Shown here: piece after piece, positions 32,780-44,096 of the stretch
How positions within the stretch are numbered: the stretch's first letter is position 1
Layout: the number at the start of each line of letters is the position of its first letter
Source of the DNA: Erigeron canadensis
Taxonomy: Eukaryota; Streptophyta; Magnoliopsida; Asterales; Asteraceae
Assembly: GCF_010389155.1 (NCBI RefSeq)
Contig: NC_057767.1
Span: forward strand, 28,057,295 to 28,121,294
DNA: 64,000 nucleotides
Direction: 5' to 3'
Notes under the pieces: model-generated
Database searches by the model: none
Told to the model about the DNA's origin: nothing
What the model saw: the letters and a program-made list of their open reading frames with translations, nothing else
Made by a program: the position numbers and the translations under genes

Positions 32780-33387
32780 CAGGGGGAATTGCTTGTTTGC
32801 TATTGTGTATGGCTGAAATTTGTTAAAATGCACACAAGATGTTTGAGAAAATGTCTGAATGAAATCTGAAAAAACATTGTTGCTACTTGAATAGTTGAAT
32901 CATCTACTCGGTCTCTTGTTAGTTTTAGTCGGATTTAAAATCTAGACTAGTGTTGAATGCTTAATTTTGTGCTCGGTGACTTGCATTAGTGTACATAGGG
33001 GTGCTTGGTGTTGCTTACTTGGTTATATTCCGCGCTCAGTATCTTTTAACATTAGGCTCAGTGTTACCTGAATCTTTTGGGCTATGTCCTTTTATGCTCA
33101 GTGTAATTTGATGTGTAATGTGATTTGTTTTTTAACTTAGAAGTTTTAGGCTCAGTGACTTTTTTACTTGAGTGAATTATGCTTGGAGTTTTTGTGTTCA
33201 GTGCTTGTGCGCGCTTAGTGTTTAGTTTGGAACTTTTGAAAGATTGTCGAAGACCAAAAATTTGGGAAATGTTTGATGATAGTAACATCGGAAAGCGTGT
33301 ATAGATCAAGATAAAGACAAGAAAATGAAAGCGGAAAGCAGTTCTAGACAATACAAACAATCTTTGATGATAATAAAGCATAAACTT
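32780..33387. repeat. 3' flank shared between BAHD copies 2 and 4
   Basis: GAATTGCTTGTTTG..TATTGTGTATG, TGCACACAAG, GTTTGAGAAAATGT and CATTGTTGCTACTTGAAT recur in order at 40549-40915. This shows that BAHD copies 2 and 4 were duplicated with their surroundings. Confidence 0.75.
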
Positions 33388-34707
33388 TTAGTTGTCTTCA
33401 ACATATTGAAGAAGTTCTTTGTGATTTTGAAGAATAGCCATTTCTCCTTCTTCTAAATGCACGATTGCTTCAATACCATCTCCAGAGGCAGTATCCATAA
33501 AAATAAAATGACTTGAACCCTCGATACCAGTAGTTACTACAAGTACTCGTTCTGGCTTTTCCCACCCAAAGTCCACCTGGTAAAATGGAATTTTACACAC
33601 GCTTGAAAAAGAATGAGTTCGATGACTTTGATCTTGTGCTAAGGTTGATAGTTTTTCAATATACATTTTGCCTAAATCTTCCACATCTCTTACTCCTTGA
33701 ATCTCCAATCTATCTTTCCTCAAACTAGAATAACTTCGTTGAACTGGATTTCGCCTGAATTAGCCATCCTTGCACTTGCTAATGCAAGTATGTTGCCTGC
33801 AGCTGTTTTAGGACAAATAGTACTGATTTTATCCCTCATGTTCACGAGTAGAGCCAAATTTGATAATTGAAGAGAGCCTGATTTTGTTGTGGCTGCATCT
33901 ACGGCACATTTAAATAGTAGAGACGATAATGCTTCAAACCGAGTGGGGTTCAGTGGAGTTACACCCATGGCATTTATCTTGTTTTTGAGCTCACTCAATT
34001 TTGAGTCAGGGAAGACAAACCGTCTTTCCACAAAGTTACCTTTGGACAATATTAATGTTCCATCAATTCCAGAGAAATCCAAAAGATTATCAGTATATTC
34101 AGTCGTTGTTTGAAACGAAACTTGGCATCATTGGTGATCCACCACGAGTAACGGTTGCCCAATGGTTGACGAAGTTGCCCATCGTGAATGTGTCAGCTAC
34201 CTTGTGTGAGATGGACACAGTGACTGCAGCCCCACCACACGGGAAATGGTTTAGTTGGACCTCTAGCATATTAGGACTAGTTACATTAACCGCAGAACCT
34301 AGCCCTTTAGGAATGAGTTTGTTTAATATTGTTTCGTCTACGTCTCTCTTAAGAATGAAGTCATGGAATGGGATGTCGATAGAAGCTTCCAAGAACTCGA
34401 CTCCTTCATCATTGCAATCGATGTGAGGGGTAGAAGGGGAAAGGTGCCGACCTGCAAATGGATAGTATTGTGTTAAACTCTTTGACAACGAGTTTTTTAA
34501 TTTGTTGATGTCAACCTTGTTGTAGTTTTTGTAGAAGAAAACCAACGGCATATGAACGGTTGGGATCATGTAATCAATCGTTGATAGATTATGAAGATTG
34601 AGGTGAGGAGGTGTTGGGGCTGATGGTTTAATGGTTTCTTGGTGTGTGATGGTGTGAAATCGCCTTATTTTCACAAACCTTTGGATCTTTGCCATGATAT
34701 TGTTCAT
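33388..34707 (-). pseudogene. BAHD acyltransferase copy 2, two frameshifts
   Basis: Starts MNNIMAKIQRFVKIRRFH at 34707 and reads to 34099 with the catalytic motif SHKVADT. A frameshift follows near 34095-34105 (SFVSNND then stop). The second part, down to 33720, carries NLLDFSG, RFVFPDSKLSEL and TPLNPTRFEAL. A one-base deletion near 33725-33735 (against GTGATAACTAGTTTG of copy 4) moves the frame again. The last part, down to 33388, has the structural motif DFGW and ends LLQYVEDN. Both catalytic motifs are kept, so inactivation looks recent. Sequence errors at two sites cannot be excluded. Confidence 0.85.
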
Positions 34708-34852
34708 TTTCTAATACAATGATTGTAAATTGATATCTAGATGTAAATATATGTATAAGCTGACTATATATATACACAACTTCTAAAGAGTCCTTTGTAA
34801 ACTACCTTATACTTTCGATTTATATAATATCTCATTATCAGTTGGCATACAT

Positions 34853-35159
34853 GTACTTCTTAATATAGCTCAATTGTTTGAGCACCAGCTTTACATGTTG
34901 AAAGTCTCGAGTTTGAAACATGAGAAAGACATTTAATAAAATCCTACGGTGAAGCAGGTTTGAAACCCGCAGATGGGGCAGGGTTTTATCCCAATTAAAT
35001 ATCGTGCCTTCAGGCAGATTAGTTGGGAGTTTCTCCTCCTACTAGGTATTGTGAATGAGAGGACTCTCTAGCACAGATTCAATTAAGACAACGTAAACTA
35101 GATCCCATGTAAACTAGATCCCATGTTAAGAGTAAATGATCCATCCCTTAAAAAATAAA
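34853..35159 (+). mobile_element. tRNA-derived SINE with 13-bp TSD
   Basis: AGTTGGCATACAT is repeated at 34840-34852 and 35160-35172. Near the left end are an A-box-like TAGCTCAATTGTTTGAGCA and a B-box-like CTCGAGTTTGAAACATG, as in tRNA-derived SINEs. The tail contains a doubled GTAAACTAGATCCCAT and ends AAAAAATAAA. Confidence 0.8.
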
Positions 35160-35474
35160 AGTTGGCATACATAATGTCGTTGACATTAACCGCTTATTTT
35201 ATTTCCCAATTCCCATGTATGTCGCATGGGTTTATTTTATTAGCCATGTTTAACCACCTTTTATGCTATTTTCACTTTTATAATAATTAGACTTTTATGA
35301 AAAATTATATATACATAATATCACTGATTTGTAATCCCTGTATTAAATGATGGTGTGAAAGTAACATTTTCAAACGCCATGAAAACGGGAAAGCATGTAT
35401 AGATCTAAGACAAAGAAAAGAAAATGAAAGTGGAAATTGAAACAGTTACCAACAATTTTTATTGATAATATATA

Positions 35475-35781
35475 GGGATAACTGCAGAAAATAGAAATGA
35501 ACTTTACTCGATTTCATAAAATTAGCAATATCTTTTGAAAGTTTTACTTTTTAGAAAACATCTTTTGTTTATTAGCAAAAAAAAGTAATATTTAACCTGG
35601 TAACCTGCTGACGTCTTAGTTTCATTTTTAATTCACAGAATTATAAATAAACTTTGGATGAATTCACAAAATTAGCAATGTTATTATTTTAATAATAATA
35701 ATAATAATAATAAAAGCACTTTTATAAATAGTAGTAGTAATAATAATAATAATAATAATAAAAGCACTTTTATAAATAGTA

Positions 35782-35818
<37 letters not shown>

Positions 35819-36115
35819 GGTAAATAATTACTTTCTATTTTCAAAATAAATCTAATAGATAAATTAATACTTGATACTCTATATAGCATTATATATTTCA
35901 GTCATTTAGTTTTTTTGCAATTATCTTTACTTTATTTGTTTAACTGAAATTTGGATTGTCTTACTCAATTATCAGATTGGTGAAGCTTGCGAGTCATTAA
36001 TTGTCATTGATATTGAAGTGTTTTCAGGTATCCATACAGAATTACATTAAAATTTACTTAAAACTTAATTTAAATATCATTATTATAATGAGTATATTTG
36101 TTGTTGTTGTTGTTG

Positions 36116-36147
<32 letters not shown>

Positions 36148-36470
36148 TATTGAAATTTTAAAAATTTACAAGAAATTAGTGGGGAGCCGCGATACTATCT
36201 AGGCCCCCACTCCTTTAACTATAGCAAAACCAATCCTACTAAATATATAAGCAGTCGAACGTGCTCCAACGTCTTGAGTCACAAAGAACTTTCGGATCCG
36301 CTTCAGGATAGTCACGACATCCTTTTCAAGTTCCCCCAAAGAAGAGAATAAGAAGGGAAGATATCCATAGCCAATATCCGCGCACTTAGACTTATATTTG
36401 GCGCGTTTACGTTGTGCAGCCTCAACCACCGCGCTGCCAGGCACCGCGTTTACGTTGTGCAGCCATCCAT

Positions 36471-36522
<52 letters not shown>

Positions 36523-37752
36523 GTATATCTCCAAATATGCAAGCAAAATTACAAATATCCCCAACTAAAAACTTAAATAACAAATATACTCACCATTTTC
36601 TTTTAAACACACATGTTTACGATTTCATCATATAAATTTTATATCATGATCATTAAACCCTTTTTTATTAACAAACTTGAATTCAAGCATCTCATATTAG
36701 CTAGCAAAAATTTACATCCATACATAGAATCTATCCAAACTCAGTCACCACTCCAGTCAATTGCAGATTACCAAGTTACATAATCGATATTCCAAGCTAT
36801 GTCTCAACCAACCAAAATGATAAAAAAAATAATAATAATAAAAAAAAAGATTGCTAATCTGTTTTACTGATGATATACCGCTCCAAATGATCATACGGAG
36901 GATGTTTTTTTACAAAGAATAGTAGCGAAGGCCATAAACTTGAAAGAACATAATTAGATAAGAAGATATTCTATAAAAAAGAGTAATTATCCGACCTTAA
37001 TTAAGATCATTATCTTAAGAAAGAAATCGGATAACTATGGAAGCTATGTTTAAGGAAAAAAGGTTAAACCCTAATCTTCTCCTCCTAGAAAACTCTCTGA
37101 TATATAAGTAGAGAAAACCTTTGTTTAATCGGAATTATATCATCACAAGGTCAACTGATCAATAACAACCCTAAAACACTTTCTTGGTGTAAAGAGGCAT
37201 TGTCCTATCTTCGGGGAATCACCAATGAAACATAAACCCGAATCCCCCTTTTTATAACCTTCGAACCATATTAGGCCAATACGGTTCGGTGTACAATCAA
37301 CTTCCATTTCTTAATAACTAACATATATCAAGTATTATCAAGGTTCAATGATAAGCTAAATAAAATACATCACATATTAATATTTTATCTAATAGATTTG
37401 ATACATATATATGAAATTGATCATCTCATAAATAAAAAAGAATATCTTCATAATAACATAAAAATCATGCGTACACCAAATAATGAATCTTTGTGCCTAT
37501 ATAAAAAGACTAAAAGAGAAGTATACAATAAATGACGGCAGATTAGTGATTTAGAGCAGTATGTGACATTGAAAATAATGACTTATTCTATACTGAAGTC
37601 AGAGAGCGCATAAGATAAGTTGTCGTCTAAAAAGAGAAGGGTATAATTGTCTAATTAATAAGATTAGATATATTTGTTATTTAAGTTTTTAGTTGGAATC
37701 TTTATAATTTTGATAGCATATATAGGGATATATGCAATTCCCCCTTATTAAA

Positions 37753-37797
<45 letters not shown>

Positions 37798-38022
37798 TAT
37801 TAATTAATTAATTTATAACATTGCTAATTCTGTGAATTCATCCATAGTTCATTTTAATTTTGTGAATTAAAAATCAAACTGACACGTCAGCAGGTCACTA
37901 GGTCAGATTTTACTTTTTCTGCTAATAAGTAAAAGATGCTTTCTAAAAAGGAAAACGTTCAAAGGATATTGTTAATTTCGTGAAATTGAATAAAATTTAT
38001 TTCTATTTTCTGCAATTATCCC
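35475..38022. mobile_element. Mutator-like element (MULE), 2548 bp, TSD TAATATATA
   Basis: Host TAATATATA is duplicated at 35466-35474 and 38023-38031; nine bases is the Mutator rule. Terminal inverted repeats of about 220 bases begin GGGATAACTGCAGAAAATAG and, complemented on the right, GGGATAATTGCAGAAAATAG, each followed inward by long AAT/ATT microsatellites (35691-35817, 37751-37800). Inside is a decayed coding piece (36199-36470, minus) and an LTR-like patch, but no transposase. It is therefore non-autonomous, perhaps a Pack-MULE carrying captured DNA. It interrupts BAHD copy 3. Confidence 0.9.
36199..36470 (-). pseudogene. Captured repeat ORF fragment inside the MULE
   Basis: On the minus strand this reads IGYGYLPFLFSSLGELEKDV ... 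LKRIRKFFVTQDVGARSTAY ... FSRIGFAIVKGVGA, then stop. I recall this sequence type as a multi-copy ORF in several plant genomes, often near retroelements, with no proven function. A shorter relative is at about 50845-50990. The phrase CGCGTTTACGTTGTGCAGCC occurs twice, at about 36402 and 36444. Confidence 0.5.
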
Positions 38023-38294
38023 TAATATATAAAGCTTCTAACTTTCAATTATCTTCAAGATAAGCAAGAGTTCTTTGTAATTTTGAAGAATAGTTATTTC
38101 TCCTTCTTCGAAATGCACTATTGCTTCAATGCTATCTCTTGAAATGAAGAAATCACTATTTTTTTTTAAAAAATTCATGAATTTCTTGCATTTGTCAAAG
38201 AAGACTAGTGGAAACATTAACTATAGTATTTGAAGTGTAATATCTTGTATCTATAAGGGGTTAAATTGTCAAACTTCCATTCTTGTAATAAGAG

Positions 38295-38737
38295 CATGGT
38301 TGTAAAACTCGGCCGATACAACCGAGTATTGAGAATCGGCTTGTGTATCGTCCCTCTGGCGATACAAGTTTGTGAGACTCGGTCTGAAAATCTGCCAAGG
38401 TGTAAGATTCGGGTCAACTTGGTCAAGACTCAGCTGAATCGGTCAAGACTCGGCTGGATCAGATCGGTCAACCAAAGTCAAACCTTTTTTTAAGCTCTTA
38501 TTAACTATCTTGTTGTTTCTAAACAATTATTTTAAGTTGAAAAATCATGTTATGTTTAAGGTTTGAAGTTTTATATATATTTTAATTTTTTAGTTGTATA
38601 TAATTTCAAAAACTATTATTTTATACATAAAAAACACACTATTCACCGATTCGATTCCGATCCGATTTTTAAAAAATCCTGTCTCCCCCCCCCCCCCCTC
38701 GCCGATCTGATCCCAATTCCCGAGTTTTGCAACCTTG
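38295..38737. mobile_element. hAT MITE, 443 bp, TSD AATAAGAG
   Basis: AATAAGAG flanks both sides (38287-38294 and 38738-38745). The ends are CATGGTTGTAAAACTCGG and CCGAGTTTTGCAACCTTG, an inverted repeat with two mismatches in 18. It contains repeated GGTCAAGACTCGGCTG strings and a C tract (38685-38698). An 8-bp TSD is the hAT mark. Confidence 0.9.
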
Positions 38738-38755
38738 AATAAGAGAGAGAGAGAG

Positions 38756-40010
38756 CGCACTTGGTAAAAGTAAAAGTTCATTTTACAAAAGGAGTAAATG
38801 AATATAAGGTTGTCTCCTATATAAACTTACATATTGGTTTTTCAATCATAAAATTTACAGGGACCAAAAGATTTGTTTAAAATACAAAAAAATATAAAAA
38901 TAAATGTATGTATTTTTTGTAAAGTTAGTTTCGATTCAGACGTGTTAGAGACAATTTTAACCAGCGATTTACTGGACCTCCAACCCCATACTCATGAAAA
39001 TACCTTGAGATGAGAAACCCAAGACTCGAACCCGAGACCTTGAGAAAAAATCACCTCCGGAGCCCACATAGTAGATTTAAAAGATACCTTTGGCCAACCC
39101 ACCTAAGTCGAGTTGGTTAAAAAAATAAATGAATGTAAAGGGTTCCCTATCTAAACTTAGATGGAGAACAACCTCATATTCACATTTCTCTTTGCAAAAG
39201 GGGGAAGTGAATATGAGTCCTCATCTAAGCTTATATGGAAAACATATCACATCTTGATTTTTTAATCGTAAAACTCATGGGGTCAAAAGATTTATTTAAA
39301 ATACAAAAAAATATTAAAATATTTATATGTGAGAGGTTCCCAAAAGGGATTCCCCATAACCTCATATTTACTTTTCCTTTTGCAAAGGAGAAATAATATA
39401 AGGTTGTCCATCATCTAAGTTTAGATGGGGAACATCTCACATCATGATTTTTTAATCATAAAATTCATTGGGGCCAAAGTTTAGAATACCAAAAAGTATT
39501 AGTATGTTAGGAGGTGGAGAACACCTTTACATCTTGGTTTTTAATCATAAAACTTATGGGGCCTAAAAATTTATTTAAAATACAAAAAACTATTAAAATA
39601 TTTGTATGTAATGGGTTTTTAGATGGGGCACAACCTCATATTGACTTTTTCCTTTGCAAAGAGAGAAGTAAATATGAGGTTGTCTCTCATCTAAGGTTAG
39701 ATGGAGAATATCTCACATTTTGATTTTTTTTTAATTATAAAGTTCATGGGTACCTAAATGTTTATTTAAAATACAAAAATATTTAAGATATTTGTATGTG
39801 AAGTGTTCCCATTTAAGTTTCAATGGAGAACAACTCTATATTCATTTTTCCTTTTGCAAGGGAAAATGAATATGAGGTTGTCCCTCATCTAAGCTTAAAT
39901 AAAGAATAACTTATATCTTGATTTTTAATCTTATAATTTATGTGGGCCTAAAAATTTATTTAAAAAAATATATATATTAAAGTATTTGTATATGAAAATT
40001 CATTCAAGGG
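38756..40010. repeat. Irregular tandem array, about six units
   Basis: Units carry AATATGAGGTTGTC(T/C), CATCTAAG.TTAGATGG.GAACA, CATCTTGATTTTTTAATC and TTATTTAAAATACAAAAA. The last string recurs at about 38874, 39292, 39572 and 39758, so the spacing is irregular at roughly 190-280 bases. The first unit is split by a SINE. No coding content. Confidence 0.8.
38913..39120 (-). mobile_element. tRNA-derived SINE inside the tandem array
   Basis: On the minus strand an A-box-like GGGTTGGCCAAAGG and a B-box GGGTTCGAGTCTTG are seen. Flanks AAAATAAATGTATGTA (38897-38912) and AAAATAAATGAATGTA (39121-39136) are a 16-bp TSD with one mismatch. The 3' tail reads TTACAAAAAA. Confidence 0.8.
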
Positions 40011-40535
40011 GAAAGGTTAGGTAAAGCATGTAGTACTTATCTTAGGTAAAGTAGAGGGGGTTATGTAAAATTCAGGGAGAGGTTACGTAAAATTCAGGGG
40101 GGGCTATGGATGTTTATCAAATTTAAAGGTTTAATTTATAAAAATTTTTAAAGTGGTAATACCTAAGCTTAGGTAAAATCTGTCGTACGGATATTTTTCC
40201 TAAGTTTAAATGGAAAACAACAGGGAAAGTGAATATGACCATTTAAGCTCAACTTTTTCTGTGCTCCCTCCATCTTTCAAAAAAAATAATAATAATAATA
40301 AAAATAACTGCTCTTTTACACTCTATACCTTCTCACACTCAATTTATGCTTAATTTCTAATAATATTGATCCTACGGGATTATAATTCTTTCATTTTCGT
40401 ATCGTATTTGCTCGATTCAGTAACATCTATTTCAAATATAGGCTGTGAGTTCTGATTACTTTGATCGATTATCTGCTTCTAAATTCTAATATTCATATTA
40501 TTTGATTGTTTGATGATATTTGCACTGGAAAACGT
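40011..40535. other. Intergenic, nothing certain
   Basis: AGGTAAAGCATGTAGTACTTATCTTAG and GGGGGTTATGTAAAATTCA (40017-40080) resemble 9044-9100 (AGGTAAAACATGCAGTAACT, GATTATGTAAAATTCAAGGG), an unnamed dispersed repeat. The rest is AT-rich. Confidence 0.5.
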
Positions 40536-40548
40536 GAGGATATTTTGA

Positions 40549-40918
40549 TGAAGAATTGCTTGTTTGATTATTGTGTATGTCTGAAGTTTGTTGGTATGCA
40601 CACAAGGTGTTTGAGAAAATGTTTGAATGAAAATCTGAAAAACATTGTTGCTACTTGAATCATCTACTCGGTGTTTTCACTCGAGTGAATTGTGCTGGGA
40701 GTTTTTGGGCTCAGTGTCTAGTATATGGAACTTGTGAAAAACTGTTAAGACCAAAATTTCGGAAAATGTTTGATGTATTAGATGATAGTGAAATATACAA
40801 CAATTCTGAACCCCTTGAAAACGGAACGCATGTATAGATCAAGACATACAGGACAATGAAAGCGGAATGTAGTTCAAGAGAATACAAACAATCTTTGATG
40901 ATAATAAAGCATAAACTT
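40549..40918. repeat. 3' flank of BAHD copy 4, shared with copy 2
   Basis: Homologous to 32780-33387, but shorter. It lacks the GCTC(A/G)GTG-rich stretch of copy 2 (32900-33200). Confidence 0.7.
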
Positions 40919-42242
40919 TTAGTTGTCTTCAACATATAGAAGAAGTTCTTTGTGATTTTGAAGAATAGCCATTTCTCCTTCTTCTAAATGCACGATTGCT
41001 TCAATACCATCTCTAGACGCAGTATCCATAACAACAAAATGACTAGAACCCAGGATACCAGTAGTTACTATAATTACTCGTTCAGGCTTTCCCCACCCAA
41101 AATCCACCTGGTAAAATGGAAATCTACACACGCTAGAACACATATAAGTTCGATGATTTTGATCGTCTGCTAAGGTTGATAATGTTTTTAAGAACATTTT
41201 GCCTACTTCTTCCACATCTCTTATTCCTTGAATATCCAATCTATCTTTCCTCAAACTAGTTATCACCTTGTTTAACTGGATTTCACCCGAATCAATCATC
41301 TTTGCAATCGCTGTTGTAAATATGTTGCCTGCCATTGCTTTAGGACAACTAGTGCTGATTTTTTCTCTCATGTTCACTACTAAACCCAAATTTGACAATT
41401 GAACCGAACCTGCAGATTTTTTTATGGCTGCTTCCACCACACATTTAAATAGTAGAGATGACAATGCTTCAACCCGAGTAGGGTTCAATGGAGTTAAACC
41501 CATGGTATTTATCTTTTTTTTTGAGCTCACTCAATTTTGAATTAGGAAACATAAATCGTCTTTCTACAAAGCTACCTTTGGACAATAACTTCCCATTATT
41601 CCCATAGAAATCAAGAAGATTAGCAGTATCTTTTATGTTGGATGAAATGAAACTAGGATTTATTGGCAATCCACCACGAGTAACAGTTGCCCAATGGCTT
41701 AGGAAGTTGGCCATCGTGAGTCCATCACCGACCTTGTGTGAGATGGACACAGCTAATGCAGCCCCACTGCAAGGGAAATGGTTCAGTTGGACTTCTAGCA
41801 TATTAGAACTAGTTTTATTAACAGCACAACCTAGCCCATTTGGAATGAGTTTGTTTAGTATTGTTTCGTCTACGTCTCTCTTGAGAACGAAGTCATAGAG
41901 TGGGATGTCAATAGAAGCTTCCAAGAACTCGACTCCTTCATCGTTGCAATGGATGTGAGGTGAAAAAGGCGCATTAAGGTATCTGCCAGCAAATGGATAG
42001 TATTGTGTTAAATTCTTTGATAGTGCTTTTTTTAAGATGTTGATATCACAACTTTTGTAGTTTTTGTAGAAGAAAACCAATGGTATATGGACGTTCGGAA
42101 TTATGTGATCAAGCATTGAAAGATTATGAAGTTTTTGTTGAGGAGGTGTTTGGCATGCTGGTTTTATGGTTTCTTGGTGTGTGATGGTGTGAAATCGCCT
42201 AATTTTCACAAACCTTTGGATCTTTGCCATGATAGTATTCAT
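40919..42242 (-). CDS. BAHD acyltransferase copy 4, one homopolymer frameshift
   Basis: Nearly complete BAHD acyl-CoA transferase of about 445 residues, the usual family length. The ATG at 42242 gives MNTIMAKIQRFVKIRRFH. Catalytic H-x-x-x-D is at residues about 169-173 (SHKVGDG) and the structural motif DFGWGKPERV lies near the C-terminus. The N-terminus (HQETIKPxxxTPP) resembles the vinorine synthase-like clade, but the substrate cannot be predicted. The frame breaks at a run of nine A (complement of 41514-41522), where copy 2 has eight bases (AAAAACAA). One base fewer would keep one frame from 42242 to 40919. It is either a true recent pseudogene or a sequencing error. It has no intron. Confidence 0.8.
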
Positions 42243-43045
42243 TTTTCTATACAATGAATGTAAGTTGATATGAAGATGGAAATATATGTTCTATGTATAT
42301 ATATACACATGATAGTGTACATTTCCTTTACTTCACATGTCCGGTCACATGGATTTTGCATGTCATTGATCAAGCATCAAGCATGGAGTCTGGTTAATGA
42401 CTTGTTAATAATTAAGTGCTTTAGATATATATGATCTAGCACATGTATCATTTAATTTAGTAAATGCAAATATGATGTTAGATTATTTGGCACATGTATA
42501 GTTGGTAAAATGGACAGGTAGGGCGGGTGGGCAACGGGTCAATATGGATTCTGGTCAAAATGGGTCTTTTTAAAATCAGGTCAATATGGTCCGGGTGTTA
42601 CTGGTTCAGTCATAACGGGTCCCGTCAATTTGGTTCTTTTTTATGACAAAAATACATTAAAGCCATCTCAATTCCATGCTAAACAGTGTACAACAATGTT
42701 GTCGAGTCTATATGTCACCATGAGTCTATATGTACAACAAAGAAAAAGATACTGGTTTGAAAGGACGAAATAAGCCACTGATATAGTTTTTATCCACATA
42801 ATGAAACTAAAGAAAGTCAAGTCAAATTTCAGATTTCTGTTGCTCAGAGTCAAAGGACAAAATAAGCGATGAAGTCTTTCAGCTAGCTAGGGCAACCCGT
42901 CGTTCATGTTGCTCAGTATGATAACAAATTTTCTTATCCAATATAACCCACGTGACAAATATATGATGCCCAATTCCGGCCATTGTGTTTATAAGCCCAA
43001 TACGGTCCAAATGTTTCCTATTGGGCTGATATAGCCGGCTCTAAA
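42243..43045. other. 5' flank of BAHD copy 4
   Basis: Bases 42243-42450 are shared with the flank of copy 1 and probably contain the promoter (TATATATATACAC at 42295). Farther out, GGTCAATATGG and GGTCAAAATGGG repeats (42535-42620) look like part of a decayed hAT MITE. No gene. Confidence 0.5.
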
Positions 43046-43335
43046 GGCGCGTTTGGTTCGCGGAATATTTTTGGAAGGAATGGAATCTTTCAAAGGAATT
43101 GGAATCTGAAGGAATGGAATTTGACGGAATGTTTTTGATTTTTTGAAGATTCAAGTGAGGGACGGAATGAGATTCCTTCCCCCATCTCCAACGAATTGAG
43201 ATTCCATCAAATGAGGGAATGTTAACATTCCAACGGAATGTGATTCCTCCATCTTTAACCAACCAAACACACTAAGGAATGGAATTCAATTCCAATTCCA
43301 TCAGATTCCATCAAATTCTGTGAACCAAACGCGAC
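43046..43335. mobile_element. MITE with GCGTTTGGTTC ends, copy 1
   Basis: Starts GGCGCGTTTGGTTCGCGGAAT and ends ATTCTGTGAACCAAACGCGAC, a clear terminal inverted repeat. The middle is GGAATGGAATTTGACGGAATG-type short repeats. No unambiguous TSD. Confidence 0.7.
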
Positions 43336-43819
43336 ATAAGAGTTTAGGCACAACCTCACATGCTTTGCTTCATCTTAATATAAGAGTTATTAAGAGGATG
43401 CTTGGTAGAATAGATTGGAAAGAGTGGAAAATGAATGAATTTTTTTTGTTTTTTTTCTATTTTGGTTGCATCAACAAATGGAATCAAAAGTTAGAATTGA
43501 GAATCACTTCCATTCTTATCCTTTCTTTCAAAATAGTGAGGATGATGGGAATGGTAGCAAATTATTTTAGTTTTTTATTTTTCTTATGGGTTTTTATTTT
43601 AATTAACTTTAATTATCTATGTTTTGTTATGATAGAGTAGTTATATTTTGTTTAATTGCTTTTTCATATTAACTTGTTTTGTTTTATATATATATATTTT
43701 TTTATATTAATTTTCTGTTTGTACCAAACAATGAAATCCTTTTTTCAAAAATATACTCGTTTTTTCCCTTAACATTTCTATTCCCCACTTCATTTCTATT
43801 ATTTATGATTTTCTTCTAT

Positions 43820-44096
43820 CCGTTTGGTTCACAGAATGTTTTTTGAAAGAATGAGATCTGTTGAAGAAATTGAAATCTGATGAAATGGAATTTGACGGAA
43901 TGTTTTTCATTTTTTTAAAATTTAAGTGACGGACGGATTGAGATTCTTTCCCCCATCCCCATGAAATGAAGATTCCTTCAAATTAGGGAATGTTTACATT
44001 CTAACGGAAATATATTCCTTCATTATTGAGCAACCAAACACACTAAGAAATGAAATTCAATTCAAATTTCATCAGAATCTGCGAACCAAACACGAC
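43820..44096. mobile_element. MITE with GCGTTTGGTTC ends, copy 2, older
   Basis: Starts CCGTTTGGTTCACAGAATG and ends ATCTGCGAACCAAACACGAC. Base-by-base similar to copy 1 in the same orientation, but with more changes. Confidence 0.7.

Larger units (their letters stand above)
35355..38155 (-). pseudogene. BAHD acyltransferase copy 3, 3' remnant
   Basis: Bases 38041-38150 encode only the C-terminal end of a BAHD enzyme (compare GAAGAATAGTTATTTCTCCTTC with 40957-40982). Bases 35360-35474 carry the matching 3' flank (GCATGTATAGATC ... AATGAAAGTGG). The two halves are separated by the Mutator-like element at 35475-38022. The rest of the gene is absent. Confidence 0.75.

Noticed and set aside
36414..36635. 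A leucine-rich membrane peptide (poly-Leu run)
   Set aside because: Translation of a TTA microsatellite inside the MULE.
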